Below are positions 9,901-17,257 of a stretch of 64,000 nt of DNA, in pieces. Made by a program: the position numbers and the translations under genes. How positions within the stretch are numbered: the first letter of the stretch is position 1; each line of letters opens with the position of its first letter. Location: positions 62,001-126,000 of the forward strand of contig NZ_AUAS01000003.1 in the NCBI RefSeq assembly GCF_000428845.1. The letters are read 5' to 3'. The stretch is from Dyadobacter alkalitolerans DSM 23607. Lineage in GTDB: Bacteria > Bacteroidota > Bacteroidia > Cytophagales > Spirosomataceae. Below the pieces are notes generated by a model. That model was given only the letters and a program-made list of their open reading frames with translations, had not been told where the DNA came from and ran no database searches.

Positions 9901-10019
9901 TCTCCAACCGCGTCAATCCGGACGCTGAAAACACGGCTATTACCACGCAGCGCACGCGTCGGAAAATCCAGGATGTAGTCTATAGTTCACTTATTGAAAG
10001 GAAAAGCGAGCTTCCTTAA
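6963..10019 (+). CDS. Fused GH3 beta-N-acetylglucosaminidase and beta-lactamase-family serine hydrolase
   Basis: A 1018-residue two-enzyme fusion. After an N-terminal membrane anchor or signal (about 1-25), residues ~60-400 are a NagZ-type family 3 glycoside hydrolase: the motif KHFPGHGDTDADSH near residue 242 carries the catalytic Asp/His pair, and VFTDAMNMRGV has the nucleophile Asp. A C-terminal GH3-associated region follows. From ~620 to the end is a beta-lactamase/PBP-like domain with SLTK (~678), YSDLG in place of YxN, and HTGFTGT (~959). Both activities fit peptidoglycan turnover outside the cytoplasm: removal of GlcNAc and peptide cleavage or amide/ester hydrolysis. This fusion is known in Bacteroidota. 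It stands alone with 189 bp of upstream space. Confidence 0.9.
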   Translation: MKNWLLSRFRLVVSVVVLVILTSMVSVAWKRIRVFTEPVTALPETVKQPAKKAKKRLDPVLVLPENEWVDSTLNSLTVEQKIGQLFMVATFSNRDESHYKYIDRLISDFHIGGLIFFQGGPVGQAQLTNRYQSHSNIPLFIGIDGEWGLGMRLDSTISFPKQMVLGSIQDDALVYRMGSDIAHQCSRLGIHINFAPVSDINSNPGNPVIGIRSFGEDRDNVTRKAIAYMKGLQHNKIIATAKHFPGHGDTDADSHFTLPVLTHSIDQLTETDLYPYRAMIADSLMGVLNGHLFIPALDSTPNLASSLSEKVVTGLLRKDLGFRGLVFTDAMNMRGVLKTGKAAEVNLKALIAGNDILLYPESIVETVAKIKDAIDSKRISEKIIDDKVKRILQAKYWSGLSQYKPIDTNNLYADLNTEKSKELYRELCEASVTVVKNNNDLLPIGSVMDDKMASVSIGEGSSVAFQKMLSTYKPMRSYTFYEGPTSQAQIAEIIGYLSNYNTVIIDVHGITSNPKSNYGVTTGMVDFVNQLKLQNKKVILCLFGTPYSIQFFPETDALICASQDGKDQQEIVPQIIFGALKSQGRLPVSVLSYKAGSGVTTTTINRIAFGTPESVGMDGSSLKRIDELATAAVNDHVFPGCEVLVSRKGKIIYDKQFGGLNYRTPDRVTSETIYDLASLTKVSATLQAVMLLYDRKQIDLDQKASTYLPELMGTNKQNFTVRDLLLHRSGLVSFYPPLWDRTKTSAGGLLPEYYSSKADTSYYLQVAPKLFAKGAMRDSVWKWVVESPMNNRKDRSGSYGYLYSDLGFLTLQKIVEKVTGQPLDIFVSANIYEPLGLAYLGFNPLRRFSEKQIAPTEQDYRFRNQLLQGTVHDQMSAIVGGVAGHAGLFGTARDLAILFQMNLWKGNYAGRRYFENATVPLFSRIYDESHHRGLGWDKAPNDGNSSYVSSQASVNSFGHTGFTGTMVWIDPEEDLVFIFLSNRVNPDAENTAITTQRTRRKIQDVVYSSLIERKSELP

Positions 10020-10098
10020 TCGAGTCGAAAGTGTATTTGAAAAATATCTCTAACTTTACCAGACAAACAGGTTAGCGGAAAGATATTTAGACAGATAC

Positions 10099-13000
10099 AT
10101 GAACAGAACATCTATTAAAAAGAGTATTTTTACAATTCTGGCTGCGGTTTTATGCGTAGCAAATTCATTTGGCCAGACAGCGATTACAACCGGCGCCCTC
10201 AGCCCGACAGAGCTTTGTGCAGGTGGAAATGTCACGGTTCCTTTTACCTTTACAGGCACTCCTGCCCCACTGACCAGCTTTGTTGCTCAATTGTCCGATG
10301 CGACCGGCGCATTCACTTCGCCCACCACCATTGGCTCTGCTGAAGCATCTCCTATTAACGCAACCATTCCTCCCGGCACAGCTGCTGGCGCAGCCTATAA
10401 AGTCCGAGTTATTTCGGTATTGGTAGCAGTCACAATCGCCACCGGCTCCGAAAGCGCGGCATTAAAAGTAAATGCAATTCCTGCAAAGCCAGCCGTAACA
10501 TCACCTGTCGCCTATGAAGTCGGAGACAAAGCTGTGGCATTGGAAGCAACCGGCACAGGCCTGAAATGGTATGACACCCAGGCAAGCGCTGCCGGATCAG
10601 CAACCGCCCCCGTACCTGATACCAAAGCCGAGGGAACACAAAACTTTTTCGTAAGCCAAACCGTTGGCGGCTGCGAAAGTGACCGGTCTCAAATCGTTGT
10701 TAATGTTACCAAAACGGCGTGTACGCCGCCGCCCAAGCCAGTTGTGACAACGCCCGTTTCTTATACAAAAGGACAAGCTCCGGCAGCACTGGAAGCAACA
10801 GCATTAACCGGTGCTAAATTAAATTGGTATGGCACGAATGCAACGGGTGGAACCGCTTCCGCAACGGCACCAACGCCGGCAACCGGCACTGTCGGAACGG
10901 TAACCTATTATGTAAGCCAAACACTGAACGACTGTGAAAGCGAGCGTTCGGCCATTGTTGTGAATGTAACAGCCTGCACGCCTCCTGCTAAGCCAGCGGT
11001 TACCACGCCTGTTTCGTATATAAAAGATCAGGCTGCGACGACATTGAAAGCCACGGCATTAACGGGCGCAACATTGAACTGGTATGGCACTAATGAAACG
11101 GGCGGAACGGCTTCTGCAACGGCGCCAACGCCACCAACCGGCACGGTAGGATCCACAACGTATTATGTAAGCCAAACATTGAATGACTGTGAAAGCGAGC
11201 GTTCGGAGATTATCGTGAATGTCACAGCTTGCACGCCACCAGCAAAACCTACTGTTACAACGCCCGTTTCATATATAAAAGACCAGGCTGCATCCGCACT
11301 CAGCGCAACTGCATTGACAGGTGCTAAACTAAATTGGTATGGAACCAATGCAACTGGTGGAACGGCTTCTGCTACTGCGCCAACACCATCCACCGGCACG
11401 GTTGGGACAATAACTTATTATGTAAGCCAAACGCTGAATGATTGTGAAAGTGAGCGTTCGGCCATTGTTGTGAATGTAAGTGCTTGTACGCCGCCAGCCA
11501 AACCTGTGGTAACAACGCCCGTTTCTTATACAAAAGGTCAGGCTGCGGTTGCATTGAGCGCAACGGCGTTGACTGGTGCAAAATTAAATTGGTATGGAAC
11601 CAATGCAACCGGTGGAACAGCTTCCGCAACTGCGCCAACACCTCCGACAAATGCTGTTGGAACTACAACTTATTATGTAAGTCAGACGCTGAATGATTGC
11701 GAAAGCGTTCGTTCTGAAATCGTAGTAACCATAACAGCTTGTACGCCACCAGCTAAACCTGTGGTAACTTCCCCCGTTTCTTACACGGTTGATGACGCCG
11801 CCGTTGCACTTAAAGCAACTGCATTGAATGGTGCAACATTGAACTGGTACGGAACCAATGCAACCGGCGGAACTGCCTCTGCGACTGCACCCGTTCCATC
11901 CACTAAAACTGCCGGAACAACCACTTATTATGTTAGTCAGACTATCAATGACTGCGAAAGTGTCCGTTCGGAAATCGTGGTGACCATCACAACTTGTGTC
12001 TCTCCTGCTAAGCCGACAGTATCCGCAATTGACCCGGTTTGTATGAACACCACAGTTCCATCATCCCTATTATCAAGCGCTGTTGCTCAGAAAACTAATT
12101 TAAAATGGTATGAAAGTGCAACGGGTGGCGTTGGTTCAACGACCGTTCCTACGCCAACGACTTCAACTGCCGGAATCAAAACATATTATGTTACACAAAC
12201 CATAAAAACTTGTGAAAGTGAAAGGGCAGCTGTAAGTTTTGAGGTTAGGGCTTTACCAAGCAAACCAACTGTCGAAACCGTTGAATATTGCAAAGACGTA
12301 ACGAACGCAGTAGCATTGACGGCCACGGGCACAGGAGTAATAAAATGGTATGCTGCTGAAACAGGCGGAAATCCATTGGCTGCGGCTCCAAAACCGTCGA
12401 CCACCACAGTAGGAACAGTTTCCTACTTCGTAAGCCAGACCGTTGCAAGTGCAGGCCTTTCCTGCGAAAGTCCCCGTGCGGAACTGAAAGTTGTTACCAA
12501 TGCGCTGCCAGCTGCTTTGCCAACCGTTTCAGTAGCGGTATGCCAGGAGCGTTCAGACAAAAATTATACGCTCGAACCGCAGCCATCCAGCGGAAATACA
12601 GTGAATTGGTATACTGCCCTGACGGGTGGAACTGCTTCTAAAACGGCTCCTTCTGTAAACCTTAAAAATGCCGGTGAAACAACATTCTATGCCACTCAGG
12701 TTTCTGCAAAAGGTTGTGAAAGTCCATCACCAAGAATTGCTCAAAAAATCCGCGTAAAACCACTTCCAGGCTTACCAGGAGTTGACAAACCACTTGTTGA
12801 AATTTGCCAGTTTGTTGCCGCGCAGCCATTATCGGCATCACCGGTTACAGGCGGGATCCTTAAATGGTACGGAACCAACGCAAGCGGCGGCGACGCCAGC
12901 GATGCGGCTCCGATCCCTTCTACGGCAGAAGGCGGCACAACCTCCTATTTTGTTGGCCAATCCCTGGAAGGCTGCATCAGCGACCGTGCGAAAATTGATG

Positions 13001-14331
13001 TAAAAATCAATACAACACCAAAACCACAAACTACCACGCAACTGGCTTACTGCCAGAACGAAGTGGCGCCAAGACTAGATGCGACAGGTTCTATCCTGAA
13101 ATGGTATCGCAATGCAAATGATACTGATTTTCAAGGCGTTCCATTTACGCCATTTACAGAAAAAGTACAGGATTATTCTTTCTATGTAACACAAACCGGC
13201 ACAAACGGCTGCGAAAGCCCGAAAGAAGAAATCAAGATCCATATCAAAGCATTGCCATCGGCAACGATCTCCGGCAACTCTACCATTGATTTGGGACAGA
13301 CCGCCACGATCAGGGTTAAATTTACAGGAGATGGCCCATGGATGTATGCACTTTCAGACGGCAAAACCGACACAACTGATCAGATTAACCACGAGATTAT
13401 GGTTAAGCCGATCACGACTACGACTTATTTGCTGACCGAAGTTGCCAACGCTTGCGGTAAGGGTTTACCGATCGGCAGTGCATTGGTAACGGTAAAAGTC
13501 CCTACCATTAATTCAGGTAATCCGTCGGTGGCAGAAGCTTGTGCCGGAAAAACGTTCAGTGTTCCATTCCAGCAGTCAGGCGATTTCCCTTCCGAAAACA
13601 CATTTAAAGTACAGATCGCCACGGAAAATACAGATGCCAAATTTATCAGCATTCCATCCGTAGCCTCGTCCAATATCATCACTGCCACATTCCCGGATAC
13701 GACGCTGGCAGGAAGCTATTACGTTCGCGTGGTAAGCTCTGGCAAAAACCCCGACTTTACCGTAAAAGGCAGCGTAAGCGCGATCACCATCACGGCAAGT
13801 CCGCTTCCGGTTGCTACAATTACCGGCACCCAAACGATCCTGATGGGCGATAAAGCCGATATGAAAATCGAAACCACAGGAAAAGCGCCGTGGACGATTA
13901 CATTGAGCAATGGCACAAAAGACTCGCTGATCACTGCATCCGTGACTCCCTATACGTTCAAACTAGCGCCAAAAGCCACGACCATTTACACCATTTCGAA
14001 GGTTACCAATGGCTGTGGAACCGGTAAAGGAGCTGGCAGCGCAAGAGTTCAGGTTGACCCAATCCTGGGTGTTGAGCCGCCTGCATCTGCTGATTGGGTG
14101 AAGGTTTATCCAACGCTTGTGACAACACAATGCACCGTGGAAATTGACGGCACTATTGCACCAAGAGAAGCCCGCGCGGAGGTTATTGACCTGACGGGCC
14201 GCTCCCGCGCAGTGAAAAACATCAACCAGAAAGTAACAGACGTAGACTTCTCCTCCTACCCTTCCGGACTTTACCTGCTGAGGGTTACGAACGGAAATAA
14301 GAGCACCGTTTGGCGCGTTATGAAGCCTTAA
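10099..14331 (+). CDS. Large Ig-like repeat protein with T9SS sorting domain
   Basis: A 1410-residue secreted protein. Residues 1-25 are a signal peptide ending at SFGQ. After a first domain come about eleven repeats of ~80-85 residues with core pattern KPxVTTPVSY...LNWYGTNATGGT...TYYVSQTLNDCES, the Ig-like domain typical of Cytophagales surface proteins. Two further domains with TGxxPWTITLSNG-like segments follow. The last ~80 residues (VKVYPTLVTTQCTVEI to VWRVMKP) are a type A T9SS sorting module, so it should cross the outer membrane by the type IX pathway and be surface-attached or released. No catalytic domain is seen; adhesion or scaffolding is inference. Repeats two to six are nearly identical. 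Confidence 0.88.
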   Translation: MNRTSIKKSIFTILAAVLCVANSFGQTAITTGALSPTELCAGGNVTVPFTFTGTPAPLTSFVAQLSDATGAFTSPTTIGSAEASPINATIPPGTAAGAAYKVRVISVLVAVTIATGSESAALKVNAIPAKPAVTSPVAYEVGDKAVALEATGTGLKWYDTQASAAGSATAPVPDTKAEGTQNFFVSQTVGGCESDRSQIVVNVTKTACTPPPKPVVTTPVSYTKGQAPAALEATALTGAKLNWYGTNATGGTASATAPTPATGTVGTVTYYVSQTLNDCESERSAIVVNVTACTPPAKPAVTTPVSYIKDQAATTLKATALTGATLNWYGTNETGGTASATAPTPPTGTVGSTTYYVSQTLNDCESERSEIIVNVTACTPPAKPTVTTPVSYIKDQAASALSATALTGAKLNWYGTNATGGTASATAPTPSTGTVGTITYYVSQTLNDCESERSAIVVNVSACTPPAKPVVTTPVSYTKGQAAVALSATALTGAKLNWYGTNATGGTASATAPTPPTNAVGTTTYYVSQTLNDCESVRSEIVVTITACTPPAKPVVTSPVSYTVDDAAVALKATALNGATLNWYGTNATGGTASATAPVPSTKTAGTTTYYVSQTINDCESVRSEIVVTITTCVSPAKPTVSAIDPVCMNTTVPSSLLSSAVAQKTNLKWYESATGGVGSTTVPTPTTSTAGIKTYYVTQTIKTCESERAAVSFEVRALPSKPTVETVEYCKDVTNAVALTATGTGVIKWYAAETGGNPLAAAPKPSTTTVGTVSYFVSQTVASAGLSCESPRAELKVVTNALPAALPTVSVAVCQERSDKNYTLEPQPSSGNTVNWYTALTGGTASKTAPSVNLKNAGETTFYATQVSAKGCESPSPRIAQKIRVKPLPGLPGVDKPLVEICQFVAAQPLSASPVTGGILKWYGTNASGGDASDAAPIPSTAEGGTTSYFVGQSLEGCISDRAKIDVKINTTPKPQTTTQLAYCQNEVAPRLDATGSILKWYRNANDTDFQGVPFTPFTEKVQDYSFYVTQTGTNGCESPKEEIKIHIKALPSATISGNSTIDLGQTATIRVKFTGDGPWMYALSDGKTDTTDQINHEIMVKPITTTTYLLTEVANACGKGLPIGSALVTVKVPTINSGNPSVAEACAGKTFSVPFQQSGDFPSENTFKVQIATENTDAKFISIPSVASSNIITATFPDTTLAGSYYVRVVSSGKNPDFTVKGSVSAITITASPLPVATITGTQTILMGDKADMKIETTGKAPWTITLSNGTKDSLITASVTPYTFKLAPKATTIYTISKVTNGCGTGKGAGSARVQVDPILGVEPPASADWVKVYPTLVTTQCTVEIDGTIAPREARAEVIDLTGRSRAVKNINQKVTDVDFSSYPSGLYLLRVTNGNKSTVWRVMKP
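10720..11994 (+). repeat. Five in-frame 255-bp tandem repeats within the Ig-like protein gene
   Basis: Units begin at 10720, 10975, 11230, 11485 and 11740, exactly 255 bp (85 codons) apart, each starting with a Cys codon before the TPPAKP motif (the first reads TPPPKP). The units are highly similar in nucleotide sequence, unlike the more divergent units downstream of 11995. Such an array could expand or contract by recombination. Confidence 0.9.
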
Positions 14332-14411
14332 TTAGGACACAAGAAGCTTCAACGGGACATTTATTGCTTGACAATGAATGTCCCGTTTACATTCATAAAC
14401 GAAACCATACA

Positions 14412-14864
14412 TTGAATATCCAGGCGGACATCCTAGACAACTACTTCATGACCGAAGCCATGCGGCAAGCCGAAAAAGCGTACGAAGAAGGTGAAATTCC
14501 CGTCGGGGCGGTCGTTGTGATTGGCGAGCGGATTATTGGGAAAGGCTATAACCAAACCGAAAAATTACATGACGTAACCGCCCACGCAGAGATGATTGCG
14601 ATCACCGCCGCGTCAGATAATCTGGGATCTAAATATCTTCAGGATTGCACACTGTACGTAACACTCGAACCTTGTGTCATGTGCGCCGGAGCGCTTTATT
14701 GGACGCAAATGAACCGCGTGGTGTTTGGTGCTGCCGATGAAAAGCGTGGATTTTCGAGGCTCGGCAAGGCGATTTTGCATCCCAAAACGACTCTTACAAC
14801 CGGAATTTTGGCAACCGAATCGCAGGAACTGCTACTCAAATTTTTTAAGAGATTAAGAACATAA
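14412..14864 (+). CDS. tadA: tRNA-specific adenosine deaminase
   Basis: A cytidine-deaminase-fold enzyme that converts A34 to inosine in tRNA-Arg(ACG). The zinc site is visible as HAEMIA (His ligand and catalytic Glu) and PCVMCAG (two Cys ligands); EGEIPVGAVVV and VFGAADEKRG are family motifs. The start is uncertain. The open frame reaches back to an ATG at 14310 inside the previous gene, but family alignments begin near DNYFMTEAM. An ATG at 14448 would cut off the first helix, so the TTG at 14412 (150 aa) is preferred. A general nucleoside deaminase such as guanine deaminase is less likely given the motif set. Confidence 0.85.
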   Translation: MNIQADILDNYFMTEAMRQAEKAYEEGEIPVGAVVVIGERIIGKGYNQTEKLHDVTAHAEMIAITAASDNLGSKYLQDCTLYVTLEPCVMCAGALYWTQMNRVVFGAADEKRGFSRLGKAILHPKTTLTTGILATESQELLLKFFKRLRT

Positions 14865-14927
14865 AGCCTTTTTCTGCTGTTAGCCTAGTGATACAGCATA
14901 TTTTTTAAACATTAAACTACACTGAAA

Positions 14928-15530
14928 ATGGCGTTTACACTAGATCCCTTACCTTACGCAAACAATGCATTGGAACCACATTTCGACGCATTGACCATGG
15001 AGATACATCACGACCGTCACCATCAGGCATATGTTACCAATTTGAATGCAGCGGTAGCAGGCACTGAACTGGAAGGCAAAAGCATAGAAGAAATCGTTGC
15101 AAACATCAGCAAAGCACCGGCACCGGTTCGTAACAATGGCGGTGGTCACTGGAACCATGCATTTTTCTGGAAATCACTTTCTCCAAACGGAGGCGGCGAA
15201 CCAACAGGAGAACTGGGCAAAGCGATCACAGCGAAATTCGGATCATTCCAGGCTTTCAAAGACGAATTCAAAAAAGCAGCAACAGGCCGTTTTGGCTCAG
15301 GCTGGGCATGGTTGATCAAATCCGGCGACGGCGTAGCCATCACTTCTACCCCAAACCAGGACAACCCATTGATGGACATTGCGGAAGCAAAAGGAACGCC
15401 GATCATCGGTTTGGACGTGTGGGAACACGCATATTACCTGAAATATCAAAACAAACGCCCGGATTACATCGACGCATATTGGAACGTAGTGGACTGGAAA
15501 GCTGCTGACGCTCTTTACGTTGGCGCGTAA
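14928..15530 (+). CDS. sodA: Superoxide dismutase, Mn-type
   Basis: A 200-residue Fe/Mn superoxide dismutase that converts superoxide to oxygen and peroxide in the cytoplasm. The N-terminus [18 protein letters not shown] and the signature [11 protein letters not shown] are diagnostic. Metal ligands are the His in MEIHHDRHH, the His in GHWNHAFFW, and the Asp and His of DVWEHAYY. The segment GGGHWNH has glycine where Fe enzymes have glutamine, and PNQDNPLM supplies the glutamine, the pattern of manganese enzymes. It is a single gene followed by a long-armed inverted repeat. Confidence 0.95.
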   Translation: MAFTLDPLPYANNALEPHFDALTMEIHHDRHHQAYVTNLNAAVAGTELEGKSIEEIVANISKAPAPVRNNGGGHWNHAFFWKSLSPNGGGEPTGELGKAITAKFGSFQAFKDEFKKAATGRFGSGWAWLIKSGDGVAITSTPNQDNPLMDIAEAKGTPIIGLDVWEHAYYLKYQNKRPDYIDAYWNVVDWKAADALYVGA

Positions 15531-15553
15531 TAAGGGTTAAAAATATAGATTTA

Positions 15554-15604
15554 GGTTTGAAGGTTGAAAAAAAAGTGCACCATTCGCCTTGCAACCTTCA
15601 AACC
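15554..15604 (+). terminator. Inverted repeat downstream of sodA
   Basis: Perfect 13-bp arms (GGTTTGAAGGTTG at 15554-15566 and its complement at 15592-15604) enclose a 25-nt loop, followed by TTTT. The loop is long for an intrinsic terminator, but the position right after sodA fits that role. Confidence 0.55.
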
Positions 15605-15648
15605 TTTTCCTAATTTTGTGTCCTCGAAAGGGGTTTTCCCCTCAGAAC

Positions 15649-15723
15649 GGAGGTTGTAGCTCAGTCGGTTAGAGCGCTAGATTGTGGTTCTAGAGGTCGC
15701 GGGTTCGAGACCCGTCTCCCTCC
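15649..15723 (+). tRNA. tRNA-His (anticodon GTG)
   Basis: A cloverleaf can be drawn: D arm GCTC-GAGC, anticodon stem CTAGA/TCTAG with loop TTGTGGT (anticodon GTG), five-base variable loop, and T arm GCGGG-TTCGAGA-CCCGT. The extra 5' G at 15649 pairs with the discriminator C at 15723, as expected for histidine tRNA. CCA is not encoded. In the acceptor stem, GGAGGTTG against CTCCCTCC leaves two adjacent mismatches (T-C and T-T). The 3' 21 bp are repeated at 26871, marking this gene as the island's integration site. Confidence 0.92.
15703..15723 (+). other. attL: 21-bp tRNA 3'-end core of the genomic island
   Basis: The 21 bp from the T-arm to the end of tRNA-His (GTTCGAGACCCG ... CCTCC) recur exactly and in direct orientation at 26871-26891. 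Sequence on either side of the two copies differs. Integration at a tRNA 3' end by a tyrosine integrase, with the integrase gene just inside this end, is the standard arrangement. Confidence 0.9.
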
Positions 15724-15748
15724 CTTGAAAACAGTTCAAAGTAAAACA

Positions 15749-15788
15749 AAATGCCTGTAAATCAATGATTTGCGGGCATTTTTGTTTT
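15749..15788 (+). terminator. Intrinsic terminator after tRNA-His
   Basis: Arms AAATGCCTGTAAAT (15749-15762) and ATTTGCGGGCATTT (15768-15781) form a stem with two G-T type pairs and a 5-nt loop, followed by TTGTTTTT. It lies on the island side of attL, so the island supplies the tRNA's terminator. Confidence 0.8.
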
Positions 15789-15822
15789 TCAGACTATGTC
15801 AAAAAATGCAAAAATTCCCATG

Positions 15823-15878
15823 TTTCCAGTGAGTCTTTCGTGTAGTTCACTCACTTTGAGAAAAAGACTCACTGGAAA
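15823..15878. repeat. 16-bp perfect inverted repeat near island left end
   Basis: Arms TTTCCAGTGAGTCTTT (15823-15838) and AAAGACTCACTGGAAA (15863-15878) are perfect complements around a 24-nt loop. The left arm and loop include the 19-bp string (15828-15846) that recurs at 26800-26818 by the right end. Arm-type integrase or excisionase binding sites are the likely role. Confidence 0.75.
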
Positions 15879-15898
15879 CGGCGTAACAAATTGATAGA

Positions 15899-15925
15899 CA
15901 AGATGTTTACGCCGTAAACATCTTG
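15899..15925. promoter_or_regulatory. 27-bp near-perfect palindrome upstream of integrase
   Basis: CAAGATGTTTACG (15899-15911), one base, then its exact complement (15913-15925): 13-bp arms around a single central base, 50 bp before the integrase start. This geometry suggests a dimeric protein binding site, such as a repressor or recombination accessory protein. A further imperfect inverted repeat (CAAGCGTGGT at 15931 with AACCAC and ACGCTTG up to 15971) reaches close to the start codon and could fold in the mRNA leader. Confidence 0.6.
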
Positions 15926-15975
15926 ATTGGCAAGCGTGGTAACTCGATATTTAACCACTTTTAAACGCTTGTGTT

Positions 15976-17205
15976 ATGTTGGAGAAAACATTTGGTCTGC
16001 TTTTCTATTTAAAGCCCGCCAGAAATCAAAAAGGAACAGTTCGCTACATCTATCTGCGAATGACGGTCGACGGCAAGGTCGCCGAACTATCCACCAAGAA
16101 ATTATGGAATACCGAAAGGTGGAATTCTTCTGTCGGAAGACCCGCCGGAAACAAGGAAGATGCAAAGACGCTTAATGCATATTTGGACTTGCTTACAGCC
16201 AAAGTTTACCAGGCCAAGAAGATCCTTACCGAGGATGACAAAGAAATTTCTGCTGAGGGCTTAAAAAATATTCTGCTTGGCAAAAGCAATGAAACCCGTA
16301 CGATCCTTGAAGTCTTTGCGCACCACAATGAGCAGATGGAAGCTCTGGTCGGACAAGAGTTCGCGCCGCTCACTTTGAAGGGCTACAAGACCGCGAAGGA
16401 GCATACTGCTTCCTTCATTAAGTGGAAGTATAAGAAGGATGATATGGCAATCAAAGATCTGAACTTTGAATTTGTCACCGAATTCAATTTTTTGCTTCGT
16501 AGTGCAAGAGGCTGTAATCATAACTCGGCGATCAAGTACATGAGCAATCTGAAAAAGGTTGTGCTGATCTGCGTCAATAACAAATGGCTGAAAAAAGATC
16601 CGTTTCAAGGTTTCAAGCTGACGAAGAAGGAGGTTGTGAAAAATCCGCTATCCAGGGACGAACTGAAACGGCTCACTGAAAAAATATTCGAAGTGGAAAG
16701 GATCAGCCAGGTGCGGGACATTTTTCTGTTCTGCTGCTATACGGGTCTAGCCTATGTTGATGTGAAACAATTGAAGACGACAGATATTGTTGTCGGCATG
16801 GATGGCGAGCCGTGGATTGATACCACCCGCCAGAAAACGGATGCGCCTACACGTATTCCACTTTTGGATACGGCGCTGGAAATTATTGAGAAATATAAGG
16901 AGCATCCACAATGCTGTGCGGCTGGCGTCGTGCTGCCGGTGTTGAGCAATCAGAAGATGAATGCTTATTTGAAGGAGATTGCGAATCTGTGCGGGATTTC
17001 AAAGACGCTGACTTTTCATATTGCGCGTCATACGTTTGCTACTACGGTGACGCTAAGTAATAAGGTGCCGATTGAGACGGTTTCTAAGATGTTAGGGCAT
17101 CGGTCTTTGAAGCAGACTATGATTTATGCTAAGATCTTGGACGTGAAGATTAGTGAGGATATGAAGGGGCTGCGGGAGCGGTTGAAGGGTGGGTACAATC
17201 CGTAA
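15976..17205 (+). CDS. int: Tyrosine recombinase / site-specific integrase
   Basis: A 409-residue Bacteroidota-type integrase. Residues ~1-100 are an arm-binding domain (FYLKPARNQKGTVRYIYLR), ~105-210 the SAM-like core-binding domain, and ~225-390 the catalytic domain. Catalytic residues are K287 in RQKTDAP, H348 and R351 in FHIARHTF, H375 in MLGHRS, and nucleophile Y384 in MIYAK. The usual first arginine is absent: TGLAYVD has Ala at 259. The integrase of CTnDOT also lacks this arginine and is active. Its position just inside the attL copy of tRNA-His identifies it as the enzyme that integrated the island. Confidence 0.93.
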   Translation: MLEKTFGLLFYLKPARNQKGTVRYIYLRMTVDGKVAELSTKKLWNTERWNSSVGRPAGNKEDAKTLNAYLDLLTAKVYQAKKILTEDDKEISAEGLKNILLGKSNETRTILEVFAHHNEQMEALVGQEFAPLTLKGYKTAKEHTASFIKWKYKKDDMAIKDLNFEFVTEFNFLLRSARGCNHNSAIKYMSNLKKVVLICVNNKWLKKDPFQGFKLTKKEVVKNPLSRDELKRLTEKIFEVERISQVRDIFLFCCYTGLAYVDVKQLKTTDIVVGMDGEPWIDTTRQKTDAPTRIPLLDTALEIIEKYKEHPQCCAAGVVLPVLSNQKMNAYLKEIANLCGISKTLTFHIARHTFATTVTLSNKVPIETVSKMLGHRSLKQTMIYAKILDVKISEDMKGLRERLKGGYNP

Positions 17206-17257
17206 AAGTTTTGGCTAAACACTTTTTGACTGAGCCTGTAAGTGTTTAGCCAATTAA

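Noticed and set aside
10720..11994. CRISPR-like or satellite array
   Set aside because: The 255-bp units are in frame and code for Ig-like domains; they have no spacers and are too long for CRISPR repeats.
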